DNA of 64,000 bases from JAEUOS01 sp965279115 (GCA_965279115.1 OZ257137.1:5704001-5768000); one strand, 5' to 3'; positions 8,755 to 17,715 are shown, counted from the stretch's first letter. Translations and numbers: made by a program. Notes: generated from the sequence alone by a model not told the origin.

Positions 8755-9001
8755 GGTGCGGGATTTCAATTTGGTCTCCACAGGTTCGAAAGTTCGCAGC
8801 GGGAATGCGCGTCCTGCGCGGTGCAGGCCGGCGTAGGGATGATTCGGGGCCCGTTGAGCCGGCGGGGTATGCAAAGCAACTTCCGTTCCCTGCTGCGCGG
8901 CGGGTAAACCCACGCGCCGTGTAATGCCTTGTTGCGATCGCATGGCATAGGGCTTGCGTCCGCGTGGGGCAATGGATTTCAGATTCCCCCGGAGACGACC
9001 C

Positions 9002-10021
9002 ATGGCCCATACCATTCCCCTGATCGACCTTTCGCCCTTCTACCAGCGCCCAAGGGATCCGCGCGCGATTGACACATTGCTGGCGCAGGTCGATGGCGCG
9101 CTGCGTGACATCGGCTTCCTGTGCGTTACCGGGACACGGCTGGACACCGCGCAGGTGACGGCCGCGCAACAGCAGGCACTGCAGTTTTTCGATGCGCCAC
9201 CCGCGGTCAAGGACCGTTCCCGCGCGATCCGCCATGCGCATCGCGGCTACACCGGGCTGGGCGATCTCGGGCTTTCGTATGCGATGGACGCCGATGACCT
9301 GCGCGCCGACCGCAAGGCGCCACCCGACCTCTTCGAGCGCTACCGCATCGGTCCGGTCGATGACTTCGGGCCGGTACTGCGCCAGTTGTATGCCGACACC
9401 GCCTACGCACCCAACGTCTGGCCGGCCGATCAGGCGCAGTTCCAACCGATGATGAGCGCCTGTTACCGCGAAATGAACCTGCTCTCGCGCGACCTGTTGC
9501 GCCTGTTCGCGATGACCCTGTCGCTGGAAGAAACCTGGTTCGAGGACAAGGTGGACCGCAGCATGGCGTCGCTGGCCATCAACCACTATCCGGCCCAACT
9601 CGCGCCGCCCCTGCCCGGACAACTGCGTGCAGGGCCGCACACCGACTACGGCACCTTGACGGTGGTGGCGCCGACGGCGGCGCCCGGCGGCCTGCAGGTG
9701 CGCACCCGCGACGGCCAGTGGCAGGACGTGACGGTGACGCCTGGCACCTACGTAGTGAACATCGGCGACATGATGGCGCAATGGACCAACGACCGCTGGG
9801 TTTCAACGGTGCACCGTGTGGTCAACCCGGAAGCCTCCGCCGGGTCGAACGGCAGGCGCCTGTCGCTGGTGTTCTTCCACCAGCCCAATCCGGACGCGAT
9901 GATCGACTGCATTCCCACCTGCATCGGCGAGGGTCGGCCGAAGAAGTACATGGCGGTCAATGCCGGCGAGTACATCAGCGGCAAGATCAACCGGCATTTC
10001 AAGAGTTACCTCGCGGCCTGA
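9002..10021 (+). CDS. isopenicillin-N-synthase-like 2OG/Fe(II) oxygenase
   Basis: 339 residues from ATG 9002, behind GGAGACGACC. The N-terminal domain (IPLIDLSPF at the start) and the C-terminal jelly roll are both present. The iron triad is H213, D215 (PHTDYG) and H271 (TVHRVVNP), and GRRLSLVFF supplies the Arg-x-Ser that binds 2-oxoglutarate in most members. Such enzymes hydroxylate, desaturate or cyclise small molecules. It is transcribed away from the TRAP operon and may act on the same compound. Confidence 0.9.
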   Translation: MAHTIPLIDLSPFYQRPRDPRAIDTLLAQVDGALRDIGFLCVTGTRLDTAQVTAAQQQALQFFDAPPAVKDRSRAIRHAHRGYTGLGDLGLSYAMDADDLRADRKAPPDLFERYRIGPVDDFGPVLRQLYADTAYAPNVWPADQAQFQPMMSACYREMNLLSRDLLRLFAMTLSLEETWFEDKVDRSMASLAINHYPAQLAPPLPGQLRAGPHTDYGTLTVVAPTAAPGGLQVRTRDGQWQDVTVTPGTYVVNIGDMMAQWTNDRWVSTVHRVVNPEASAGSNGRRLSLVFFHQPNPDAMIDCIPTCIGEGRPKKYMAVNAGEYISGKINRHFKSYLAA

Positions 10022-10122
10022 TGGCGGCGCGGCCTTGGTCGGGCGTCGCTTCCATGGTGCCCCGATCATGCCGTGGACTTCGTGCCGCTGCGCCACAGTA
10101 AGCCGCACCGGCAGGCGGACGC

Positions 10123-10158
10123 ACAAAATACAAAGGGCCACCTCTCGGTAGCCCTTTG
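10123..10158 (-). terminator. rho-independent terminator after tRNA-Arg
   Basis: A perfect 8-bp stem, CAAAGGGC at 10131-10138 with GCCCTTTG at 10151-10158, has a 12-base loop. Read leftward it is followed by TATTTTG. It lies 7 bases past the CCA end of the tRNA gene. The 10022-10120 stretch beyond it holds nothing I can identify. Confidence 0.6.
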
Positions 10159-10165
10159 ATTTGTT

Positions 10166-10242
10166 TGGCGCGGCTGGCAGGATTCGAACCCACGACCCCT
10201 TGGTTCGTAGCCAAGTACTCTATCCAACTGAGCTACAGCCGC
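10166..10242 (-). tRNA. tRNA-Arg (anticodon ACG)
   Basis: The complement gives a full 77-base cloverleaf. The acceptor stem is GCGGCTG paired with CAGCCGC, then discriminator G and an encoded CCA. D-arm GCTCAGTTGGATAGAGT, anticodon stem CTTGG/CCAAG with loop CTACGAA, and T-arm GTGGGTTCGAATCC are all canonical. The ACG anticodon is normally edited to ICG and reads CGU, CGC and CGA. It stands alone with its own promoter and terminator, between the decarboxylase and the oxygenase. Confidence 0.97.
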
Positions 10243-10251
10243 ATCCGTAGG

Positions 10252-10260
10252 ATTATAGCA
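10252..10260 (-). promoter_or_regulatory. extended -10 promoter of tRNA-Arg
   Basis: On the complement the sequence reads TGCTATAAT: a perfect TATAAT with the TGn extension, ending 9 bases before the tRNA 5' end. No good -35 is visible at 16-18 bases, which fits an extended -10 promoter. It lies just after the decarboxylase stop. Confidence 0.65.
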
Positions 10261-10279
10261 GGGAAATCGTCCTCACGGG

Positions 10280-12541
10280 CTAGTTTTGTCGCACGCAATC
10301 AACGAAGTAGCGCGTCTTCCCATCCACTTCCTCTTCGGCCAGGCCGTGGATGTCGGTGTCAAAGCCCGGAAACTTCGCGTTGAAGCTGCGGGCGAACTTG
10401 AGGTACTCGACGATGGTCTTGTTGAAGCGCTCACCGGGAATCAGGAGCGGGATGCCCGGCGGGTAGGGCGTGAGCAGGATGGTGGTGACACGCCCCTCGA
10501 GGTGGTCGATCTCCACGCGCTCGATCTCGCGGTGCGCCAGGCATGCGTAGGCGTCGGAGGGTTTCATGGCGGGTTGCATGTCGGACAGGTACATCTCGGT
10601 GGTGAGCCGGGCAATGTCATTTTGCTTGTAGGCCTCGTGGATCTGCTGGCACAGGTCCTTCAGGCCGATGCGCTCGTACTTGGGATGCGCGGCGCAGAAC
10701 TCCGGAAGGATCTTCCATAGCGGCGCATTCTTGTCGTAGTCGTCCTTGAACTGCTGCAAGGCGGTGACCAGGGTGTTCCAGCGGCCCTTGGTGATGCCGA
10801 TGGTGAACATGATGAAAAACGAGTACAGGCCGGTCTTTTCCACGATGACGCCGTGCTCGGCCAGGAACTTGGTGACGATCGAAGCGGGTATGCCGGTCTT
10901 GGCGAACTTGCCCGACACATCCAGCCCCGGCGTGCTGACGGTGGCCTTGATCGGGTCGAGCATGTTGAAGCCGGGGGCGATATCGCCGAACCCGTGCCAC
11001 TTGTCGTTGGATTTGAGCACCCAGTCTTCGCGCGAGCCGATGCCGTCGGCGGTGAGGTTCTGCGGGCCCCATACCTGGAACCACCAGTCCTTGCCCCATT
11101 CGTGGTCGACCTTGCGCATGGCGCGGCGGAAATCCAGCGCCTCGGCGATGGACTCTTCGACCAGCGCGGTACCGCCGGGCGGTTCCATCATCGCCGCGGC
11201 CACGTCGCACGAGGCGATGATGGCGTATTGCGGCGAGGTCGAGGTGTGCATCAGGTAGGCCTCGTTGAAGAGATGGCGGTCGAGCTTCTGGTCTTCGGAC
11301 TCCTGCACCAGGATCTGCGAGGCCTGCGAGATGCCGGCCAGCAGCTTGTGGGTGGAATGGGTGGCGAACACCAGCGGACCCTTGGGGCGCGGACGGTCGC
11401 GGCCGATGGCGTGCATGTCCTTGTAGAAGTCGTGGAAGGACGCGTGCGGCAGCCAGGCCTCGTCGAAGTGCAGCACGTCGATGGTCGTGCCCAGTACCTG
11501 TTTCAGCATCTCGACGTTGTAGATCACGCCGTCGTAGGTGGATTGCGTGATGGTCAGGATGCGCGGCTTGCGCTGCGGGTTCCTCGCCTGGGCGGCCTTG
11601 GCGAACGGGTTGGCGTCGATCTTTTTCTGGATCGTGTCGGGGTGGAATTCGGAAAGCGGGATCGGCCCGATGATGCCCAGGTGGTTGCGCGTGGGGGTGA
11701 GAAACACCGGTATCGCGCCCGTCATGGTGATGGCGTGCAGGATGGACTTGTGGCAGTTGCGGTCCACCACGACGATGTCGTCTGAGGCCACGCAGGAGTG
11801 CCACACCATCTTGTTGGAGGTGGAGGTGCCGTTGGTGACAAAAAAGCAGTGGTCGGCGTTGAAGATGCGCGCCGCATTGCGCTCGGAGGCCGCCACCGGG
11901 CCGGTGTGGTCGAGCAGCTGGCCGAGTTCCTCCACCGCGTTGCACACGTCCGCGCGCAGCATGTTCTCGCCGAAGAACTGGTGGAACATCTGGCCGATCG
12001 GCGACTTGAGGAACGCCACGCCGCCGGAATGCCCGGGGCAGTGCCAGGAATACGAGCCGTCCTGGGCGTAGTGGATCAGGGCGCGGAAGAACGGCGGCGC
12101 CAGGCTGTCGAGGTAGCTGCGCGCCTCGCGGATGATGTGGCGGGCGACGAACTCCGGCGTGTCCTCGAACATGTGGATGAAGCCGTGCAGTTCGCGCAGG
12201 ATGTCGTTGGGGATGTGGCTGGAGGTCTTGGTCTCGCCATACAGGTAGATCGGGATCTCGGCGTTCTTGAAGCGGATTTCCTCGATGAACTTGCGCAGGT
12301 TCAGCACCGCAGGGTCGAGCTCGGGGCCGGGGGTGAACTCCTCGTCATCGATCGAGAGGATGAAGGCGGAGGCGCGCGACTGCTGTTGCGCAAACTGCGA
12401 CAGGTCGCCATAGCTGGTCACGCCGAGGATCTCCATGCCTTCCTTTTCCATCGCGTCGGCCAGCGCACGGATGCCCAGGCCGGAGGTGTTCTCGGAACGG
12501 AAGTCTTCGTCGATGATGACGATGGGGAATCTGAATTTCAT
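10280..12541 (-). CDS. inducible-type arginine/lysine/ornithine decarboxylase
   Basis: 753 residues from ATG 12541. Domain order is that of the Orn/Lys/Arg decarboxylase major class: N-terminal wing (response-regulator-like, about 1-130), PLP core, and a C-terminal domain. The PLP lysine is K399 in THSTHKLLAG, and HFDEAW (Asp360) contacts the pyridine nitrogen. The length is near AdiA (756) rather than LdcC (about 715), but specificity cannot be settled by eye. The product would be a polyamine (agmatine, cadaverine or putrescine). No antiporter is adjacent. A hairpin with a U-run lies 27 bases before the start codon. Confidence 0.9.
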   Translation of the reverse strand: MKFRFPIVIIDEDFRSENTSGLGIRALADAMEKEGMEILGVTSYGDLSQFAQQQSRASAFILSIDDEEFTPGPELDPAVLNLRKFIEEIRFKNAEIPIYLYGETKTSSHIPNDILRELHGFIHMFEDTPEFVARHIIREARSYLDSLAPPFFRALIHYAQDGSYSWHCPGHSGGVAFLKSPIGQMFHQFFGENMLRADVCNAVEELGQLLDHTGPVAASERNAARIFNADHCFFVTNGTSTSNKMVWHSCVASDDIVVVDRNCHKSILHAITMTGAIPVFLTPTRNHLGIIGPIPLSEFHPDTIQKKIDANPFAKAAQARNPQRKPRILTITQSTYDGVIYNVEMLKQVLGTTIDVLHFDEAWLPHASFHDFYKDMHAIGRDRPRPKGPLVFATHSTHKLLAGISQASQILVQESEDQKLDRHLFNEAYLMHTSTSPQYAIIASCDVAAAMMEPPGGTALVEESIAEALDFRRAMRKVDHEWGKDWWFQVWGPQNLTADGIGSREDWVLKSNDKWHGFGDIAPGFNMLDPIKATVSTPGLDVSGKFAKTGIPASIVTKFLAEHGVIVEKTGLYSFFIMFTIGITKGRWNTLVTALQQFKDDYDKNAPLWKILPEFCAAHPKYERIGLKDLCQQIHEAYKQNDIARLTTEMYLSDMQPAMKPSDAYACLAHREIERVEIDHLEGRVTTILLTPYPPGIPLLIPGERFNKTIVEYLKFARSFNAKFPGFDTDIHGLAEEEVDGKTRYFVDCVRQN

Positions 12542-12558
12542 TGGTGTGCACCCGGCCA

Positions 12559-12595
12559 GAAAAAGAACGCGCGCCCGCAACAATGCGGGCGCGCG
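12559..12595 (-). terminator. strong hairpin with U-run, terminator or leader attenuator
   Basis: A perfect 12-bp GC-rich stem pairs 12568-12579 with 12584-12595 around an ACAA loop. Read leftward it is followed by TTCTTTTTC. It would end transcripts of thyA-folA-DUF4337 (DUF4337 stop at 12660). Because the decarboxylase starts at 12541 on the same strand, the hairpin also sits directly in that gene's 5' flank. Confidence 0.75.
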
Positions 12596-12659
12596 GCGAA
12601 GTGTAATTCCAAAGTGGCGCGGAAAACGTTACAAGGCGCGATTTCCGGCCGGGTGTGTA

Positions 12660-13247
12660 TCAGACGTGCAACATCGCCATCACGGCGAGCACGCCGCTGG
12701 CGGCGGCGGCAATGTAGACGCCGGTCTGCATCCACTTCTTCTTGGTGATGAGGGTGATGGCCGCCAGCGCGATGGCGACCTGGATCACCGTCATCGCTTG
12801 GGCCCAGCGGTGGTGCAGGTGGATCTGCTTTTCGGACTCTTCGTCCCACTTCCTGGAGTCGGCCTCGAGCTTCTCGGCGTCCTTCTTGATGCCTTCCTTC
12901 TCGTCCTTGTAGCGCGCGACTTCCTTCTTGTACTTGTCGACATCCACGCCGGGCAGGGCCATCGCCAGTTCCGCCAGGTTCTGCTTGCTGCTCTTGGCCT
13001 GGTAGTAGTTCCACTGGTTGGACGCCTCGGTCTTCTTGATGGCGGCGTTGTTCTTGAAGATCATGGCGTTGTTTTGCGTGGCACCGCCCTGGTAGGAGAA
13101 CAGCGCGCCGACGGTCGCGAGAATTGCCGTGGTCACCGCCAGGCGGCTGCCGAAGCCCTCATCCGCATGGGCGTCATGTGAATCGTGTGCGGCATGTTCC
13201 ACCGCGTGGTCGTGCGGGCCGTGTACGTGAAATCCGCCTGCGCTCAT
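12660..13247 (-). CDS. DUF4337 family membrane protein
   Basis: 195 residues. A His/Asp-rich N-terminus (about 1-30) precedes a first membrane segment (about 36-52). A long charged helical region follows (about 60-140, coiled-coil-like), then two membrane segments (about 143-165 and 170-192). This is the DUF4337 layout; no function is established. The start ATG overlaps the folA stop as ATGA, with its ribosome binding site AGGAGA inside the folA end, so translation is coupled to dihydrofolate reductase. The His-rich head could bind metal, which is inference. Confidence 0.8.
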   Translation of the reverse strand: MSAGGFHVHGPHDHAVEHAAHDSHDAHADEGFGSRLAVTTAILATVGALFSYQGGATQNNAMIFKNNAAIKKTEASNQWNYYQAKSSKQNLAELAMALPGVDVDKYKKEVARYKDEKEGIKKDAEKLEADSRKWDEESEKQIHLHHRWAQAMTVIQVAIALAAITLITKKKWMQTGVYIAAAASGVLAVMAMLHV

Positions 13248-13774
13248 GGTGTGTGTCTCCTATGGTATTCGACAAAATCGTATTCGACTTCAGGATCGCC
13301 GCCGCGCGGCTGCGCGACGCGCGACGTCTCGCGCCACATTTTGGGGTCAATCGCCGGAAAAAAAGCATCGCCGTCGAAATTCCGGCGGATTTCCGTCACC
13401 ACCAGGCGCTCGGCAGCGGGCAGCAGCGCCCGGTAGATTTCCGCGCCGCCGATCACGAAGGCCTCTGCGGCCCCGCCGCGGCCGGCGGTCTGCAGCGCGG
13501 CCGCAGGCGTATCCGCGGTTGTCACCCGGTCTGTGGTGGCCGGGCTTCCCGGCTTCCAGTTGAGGTTGCGCGAGAGCACCACCGAAAGGCGCCCGGGCAG
13601 GGGCTTGCCGAGTGTGGCGAGGATGGATTCGAAAGTTTTGCGCCCCATGATCACCGGGCACCCCATGGTCTGGCGCTTGAAGTGGGCCAGATCGGCCGGC
13701 AGGTGCCAGGGCATGCGGTTGTCGCGGCCGATGCAGCGATTGGCCGCCATGGCCACGATCATGGATACGCGCAT
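13244..13774 (-). CDS. folA: dihydrofolate reductase
   Basis: 176 residues. The N-terminal MIVAMAANRCIGRDNRMPWHL holds the Met20-type loop, and LPADLAHFK carries the catalytic Asp. GRKTFESI and VIGGAEIY bind NADPH. It reduces dihydrofolate to tetrahydrofolate, regenerating the cofactor consumed by ThyA, whose gene lies 9 bases upstream in the same operon. The stop overlaps the start of the DUF4337 gene. Length and motifs are normal for a chromosomal enzyme. Confidence 0.95.
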   Translation of the reverse strand: MRVSMIVAMAANRCIGRDNRMPWHLPADLAHFKRQTMGCPVIMGRKTFESILATLGKPLPGRLSVVLSRNLNWKPGSPATTDRVTTADTPAAALQTAGRGGAAEAFVIGGAEIYRALLPAAERLVVTEIRRNFDGDAFFPAIDPKMWRETSRVAQPRGGDPEVEYDFVEYHRRHTP

Positions 13775-13783
13775 GCGGCGGGC

Positions 13784-14599
13784 CTAGATCGCGACCGGCG
13801 CCTTGATATGCGGGTGCGACAGGTAGTCGAGGATTTCAAAGTCCTCGTAGCGGTAATCGAACAGCGTGTCCGGCTTGCGGCGGATGGCCAGGCGCGGCAG
13901 CGGGTAGGGCGTGCGGGAAAGCTGCTCGCGCACCTGGTCGAGATGGTTCGAATACAGGTGGCAGTCGCCGCCGGTCCAGACGAAGTCGCCAACGTCCATG
14001 CCCACCTGCTCGGCCACCATGTGGGTGAGCAGCGCGTAGGAGGCGATGTTGAACGGCACACCGAGAAAGATGTCGGCGCTGCGCTGGTACAACTGGCAGG
14101 AAAGCCGCGACGGCGCATCGGGCGTAGCGCCGGGCGCGGCATAGAACTGGAAAAAGGCGTGGCAGGGCGGCAGCTTCATGCGCGGGATGTCACCCACGTT
14201 CCAGGCCGATACGATGATGCGACGCGAATCCGGCGTCTCGCGCAGCGCCTTGAGGATCTGGGCGATCTGGTCGACATGGCCGCCGCCGGGGGTCGGCCAG
14301 GAGCGCCACTGGTAACCGTAGATGGGACCAAGCTCGCCATTCTCGTCGGCCCACTCGTCCCATATGGAGACGCCGTTCTGTTTGAGATACGCGGTGTTGG
14401 TCTCGCCCTTGAGGAACCAGAGCAATTCGTGGATGATCGAGCGCAGGTGCAACTTCTTGGTGGTCACCAGCGGAAAGCCGGCGGAGAGGTCGAAGCGCAT
14501 CTGGTGGCCGAACACCGACACGGTGCCGGTGCCGGTACGGTCGGTTTTTCGCGCGCCCTGGTCGAGCACCAGGCGCATCAGGTCATGGTATTGGCGCAT
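13784..14599 (-). CDS. thyA: thymidylate synthase
   Basis: 271 residues, close to the 264 of E. coli ThyA. The catalytic Cys is in LPPCHAFFQFY. The dUMP-binding Arg and Asn motifs (QLYQRSADIFLGVPFNIASYA) and the N-terminal DRTGTGTVSVFG are intact. It methylates dUMP to dTMP and converts methylene-tetrahydrofolate to dihydrofolate. It is the first gene of thyA-folA-DUF4337. The kinase gene upstream on the same strand ends 47 bases before it. Confidence 0.97.
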   Translation of the reverse strand: MRQYHDLMRLVLDQGARKTDRTGTGTVSVFGHQMRFDLSAGFPLVTTKKLHLRSIIHELLWFLKGETNTAYLKQNGVSIWDEWADENGELGPIYGYQWRSWPTPGGGHVDQIAQILKALRETPDSRRIIVSAWNVGDIPRMKLPPCHAFFQFYAAPGATPDAPSRLSCQLYQRSADIFLGVPFNIASYALLTHMVAEQVGMDVGDFVWTGGDCHLYSNHLDQVREQLSRTPYPLPRLAIRRKPDTLFDYRYEDFEILDYLSHPHIKAPVAI

Positions 14600-14646
14600 G
14601 CGCGGATTTTACCGATGAACCCGTCGTCGGGTCAGCGCAGCCGCAC

Positions 14647-15966
14647 TCACAAGGCGATCTTGGCAAACAGCTCGCGGGCCGACTGGAACCGCTGCGCGGG
14701 ATCCTTGGCCAGCAAGCGGTTGATCACCACCTGGAAACCTTCCAGGCCAGCCGGCAGCCGCGGGACCTCCGCATGCACGTGCTTGTAGGCGATGGCCGCC
14801 AGATTGTCGGCGTCGTAAAGCCGTTCACCCACCAGCATCTCGTACAGGATGACGCCCAGACTATAGAGGTCGCTGCGGGCGTCCTGCTCGCGCCCCACGC
14901 ATTGTTCCGGGCTCATGTAGAGCGGTGTGGCGCCCGGGCCGGTGGAGGATGTGATGCTTTTTTCACCCTCCTGCTTGGCCAGGCCGAAGTCCACCAGCGC
15001 CAGGCGGGTGGCATCGCGGAACATGATGTTGTGCGGCTTCAAGTCGCGATGGATCACCCCGGCGGTGTGGATGGCGTCGAGCGCGCGGGCGATCTGCGCG
15101 GCGAGCCGGATCGCCTCGAGCGCGGTCATGCGTCCGGCGCCGCGCTGGTCCATGCGCGTGCGCAGGTCGCCGAGCGGAAAGTATTCCATCGCGATATACA
15201 GGTGGTCGTCGGTGACGCCCTGGTCATAGATGCGGGCAACGTGCTCGTTCTGCACCGTGGAGATGATGCGGTATTCGCGGATGAAGCGCTCGATGAAGGC
15301 CGGGTTGCGGATCGAGCGCGCATCGACCACCTTGAGCACGATTTCAACCGGCTCGGGCAGCGCCTGCCCCAGGCGCGCCACCCGGTCGGCCAGGTAGACC
15401 CTCGAGGTGCCGCCTTCGCCGATCTGGCGCTTGAGCCGGTAGCCATTGATTTCCGGGGCATCGCCATGCGCGGCCTCGACCATGGGCGCCGGTTCGCCGC
15501 CGGTCGCCGCCGGCCCCTGCACCATGGTGCGCGAGGCCGAGAAACGCTGTGTGAGCCGGGCCCGCGCGAACTCGCGGTCGCGTTTGACGGCCCGTTCGCG
15601 AATGGCGTCGTTGATCGATCCCACCAGGCGATGGGCGGTAAGGCGGTGGGTGGTGAGGTGGTCGGCGGCCCCGCCGCGCAGCGCCGCAATGGCGGTATCG
15701 GCCGTTCCGGGCGCGGCGGGTGTGGCCAGCATGATCACCGGCGCCAGCCTCTTGACCTTGCCGGACTGGGTTGCAAGCCATGCCATGCCGTCGTGCGCGG
15801 GCGGCTGGTGCCCGACCAGGATGGCGTCATACTGCGGCGCGTCGGGGGCCTGCACGGGCAGCGCGGAAAGCGGCCCGTCGACATGTGCGCCCGGCCAATA
15901 CGAGCCAATGTGCTGGGCGCATTGGCGGGCCAGGTCGGGCAGAACGCCAATCACGAGAATTCGCAT
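14647..15966 (-). CDS. Ser/Thr protein kinase with degenerate receiver domain
   Basis: 439 residues, two parts. Residues 1-125 resemble a response-regulator receiver, but the phosphoacceptor position (YDAILVGHQ, where LLDL is usual) has Gly and the late Lys is missing, so it is probably a pseudo-receiver. Residues 175-439 are a Hanks-type kinase: GEGGTSRVYLA loop, catalytic Lys in VLKVVD, HRDLKPHN (306-313), DFGLA (326-330), and MSPEQ for the APE region. No membrane segment is present, so it is cytoplasmic. It is divergent from a PilZ-type gene across 177 bp, suggesting a shared signalling role. Confidence 0.9.
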   Translation of the reverse strand: MRILVIGVLPDLARQCAQHIGSYWPGAHVDGPLSALPVQAPDAPQYDAILVGHQPPAHDGMAWLATQSGKVKRLAPVIMLATPAAPGTADTAIAALRGGAADHLTTHRLTAHRLVGSINDAIRERAVKRDREFARARLTQRFSASRTMVQGPAATGGEPAPMVEAAHGDAPEINGYRLKRQIGEGGTSRVYLADRVARLGQALPEPVEIVLKVVDARSIRNPAFIERFIREYRIISTVQNEHVARIYDQGVTDDHLYIAMEYFPLGDLRTRMDQRGAGRMTALEAIRLAAQIARALDAIHTAGVIHRDLKPHNIMFRDATRLALVDFGLAKQEGEKSITSSTGPGATPLYMSPEQCVGREQDARSDLYSLGVILYEMLVGERLYDADNLAAIAYKHVHAEVPRLPAGLEGFQVVINRLLAKDPAQRFQSARELFAKIAL

Positions 15967-16143
15967 GATGGACGGAAAGAAAATGCTTGCAAAGGTGTCA
16001 GGCTTCCTGAAAATGACGCGGTGCGCGGCGCCCGGGTCGCTTTCTGGGGTGCGTTAATCCAATTAGAATAGCGCGATGGCATCGATTTCGCACCGGGCCG
16101 TCGGTTTTCGGGCCCCAACACCATGACGACCCAGGGACGCACG

Positions 16144-17715
16144 ATGCAGAAGTTGCTCGACAGCCTGCGCCTGACGCGGGTGGGCGCGGACGGCGATCAT
16201 CCCCTGGCGAGTCCGCGCGAGGCGGCGCAAATCTACCTCGAACTGCGCGCCATCGACCCCCTCAAGGGGCTCGAGGAGATTTCCGACTGGCTGGTCTCGT
16301 TCGTGGCGGCGGAGAATCTGCGGCCCGATCGCCGCTTTGAGGTAATCCGCCAGCTAGATGAATTGGCGCAGCCGCACCGCATCAAGCTGGCGCGCGAATT
16401 GAGCGGCGAGTCGCGCCATTCCAAGTTGCACGAAACCAAGGTGCGCAGCGTCAATCAGGAACTTTGGCAGAACATGGCCAGGGCCTACGACGACCTGATC
16501 GGCCGTATCGAAGCCAAGGAGAAGGGCGCCGATTCGATGCGCAAGGAAGTGCCATTGATCGCCATCCGCGCGATGCGCGCGGGCGGCATGCGCATGAAAT
16601 GGATCTACCTGCGCTACGGGGTGATTCCGGTCGATATCTGGGAGGCGCTGGCGCGCGCCTACCGGTTTGTCGAGTCGCGCGGCGTGCAGCATGCGCGCAT
16701 TCAGGCCTATCCCGGCATTCCGGGCGAATCCTCGCCCGAAGAGGAATACCTGCGCACCCTGATCCTGGCTGCCTCGGCGCCGGACGCGCTGACCCCCGCC
16801 GAACTGGAAGTGGCGGAGCGCCTCATCGCACATAGCGCGGGCAAGTTCCGCATCACGCTCAAGCCGCAAGCCGACTCCACCTACTGGATTGATCTGGCAG
16901 GTCCGCGCCAACCCTTGCGCCTGGCGGCCCCACCCACGCAACTGACCCCGGGGCTGCGGTTTTTCGCGACCGCCGCCGGTCATGCCGATGTGCAGGGCCT
17001 GCTCGAGCGACTCGAGAAGAACAAGGAGGCACCGCGCGGCGTGGACCTGGGCGGCACCGTCGAACCGGAACTCATAGCCAAGGTCCTGCAACACCTGCGC
17101 CTGAACTGGGCACCGCGCCCGCCGGTGCGTCGCAGCGAACGGCGCCGTTTGCAGACCCGCGTCAATGTCGTGCATGGCCTGGACGGGATCATCGGCTCGA
17201 TGCGACCCTCCGAGCTTGATCTCGATTTCGGGGCCGACGTGGCAAACGAGACCTGGCTGATCGAAAACATGAGCGGCGGCGGTTTCGGCGCGGCGGTACC
17301 GCAGGCGAACATCGGCTGGTTGCGGATCGGCGCGCTGGTATCCGTCCAGCCTGAAGGGGTGAATGACCGCCGCGAGATCGGCATCGTGCGTCGGCTGACG
17401 CTCGACCACAGCGGACCGAGGCTGCAGGCCGCGGTCGGGGTGCAGGTGGTGTCACGCCAGCCCATCATCGGCGTATTCACCACCAATATCGGGCGCTGGG
17501 CCCACGGCGTGGCGACCGTCGAAGGAATCGTCGTGCCTGAAAGTGATGAACCCGGGGCCGTTTTGGTGGCCTTGCCACACGGTCTTTATCTGCCGGGCGA
17601 ACAACTGCTCGCGATGATCGCCGATCGGCGCCACCTGATGTTCCCGATCGGGCTCATTGAACGCGGCGAAGACTACGACCTGATCAAGTTCCGCGCCATG
17701 GCGCAGGACGATTAG
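16144..17715 (+). CDS. PilZ-type c-di-GMP-responsive protein
   Basis: 523 residues from ATG 16144, which has AGGGA at good distance; an earlier in-frame ATG at 16123 has none. Residues 1-330 are unrecognised, mostly helical and charged. Residues about 333-450 look like a PilZ domain with both c-di-GMP motifs: RxxxR (RLQTR, 335-339) and NxSxxG (NMSGGG, 375-380). There is no signal peptide or membrane segment. It is divergent from a Ser/Thr kinase gene. The function of the large N-terminal part is unknown, and the PilZ call rests on two short motifs. Confidence 0.65.
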   Translation: MQKLLDSLRLTRVGADGDHPLASPREAAQIYLELRAIDPLKGLEEISDWLVSFVAAENLRPDRRFEVIRQLDELAQPHRIKLARELSGESRHSKLHETKVRSVNQELWQNMARAYDDLIGRIEAKEKGADSMRKEVPLIAIRAMRAGGMRMKWIYLRYGVIPVDIWEALARAYRFVESRGVQHARIQAYPGIPGESSPEEEYLRTLILAASAPDALTPAELEVAERLIAHSAGKFRITLKPQADSTYWIDLAGPRQPLRLAAPPTQLTPGLRFFATAAGHADVQGLLERLEKNKEAPRGVDLGGTVEPELIAKVLQHLRLNWAPRPPVRRSERRRLQTRVNVVHGLDGIIGSMRPSELDLDFGADVANETWLIENMSGGGFGAAVPQANIGWLRIGALVSVQPEGVNDRREIGIVRRLTLDHSGPRLQAAVGVQVVSRQPIIGVFTTNIGRWAHGVATVEGIVVPESDEPGAVLVALPHGLYLPGEQLLAMIADRRHLMFPIGLIERGEDYDLIKFRAMAQDD

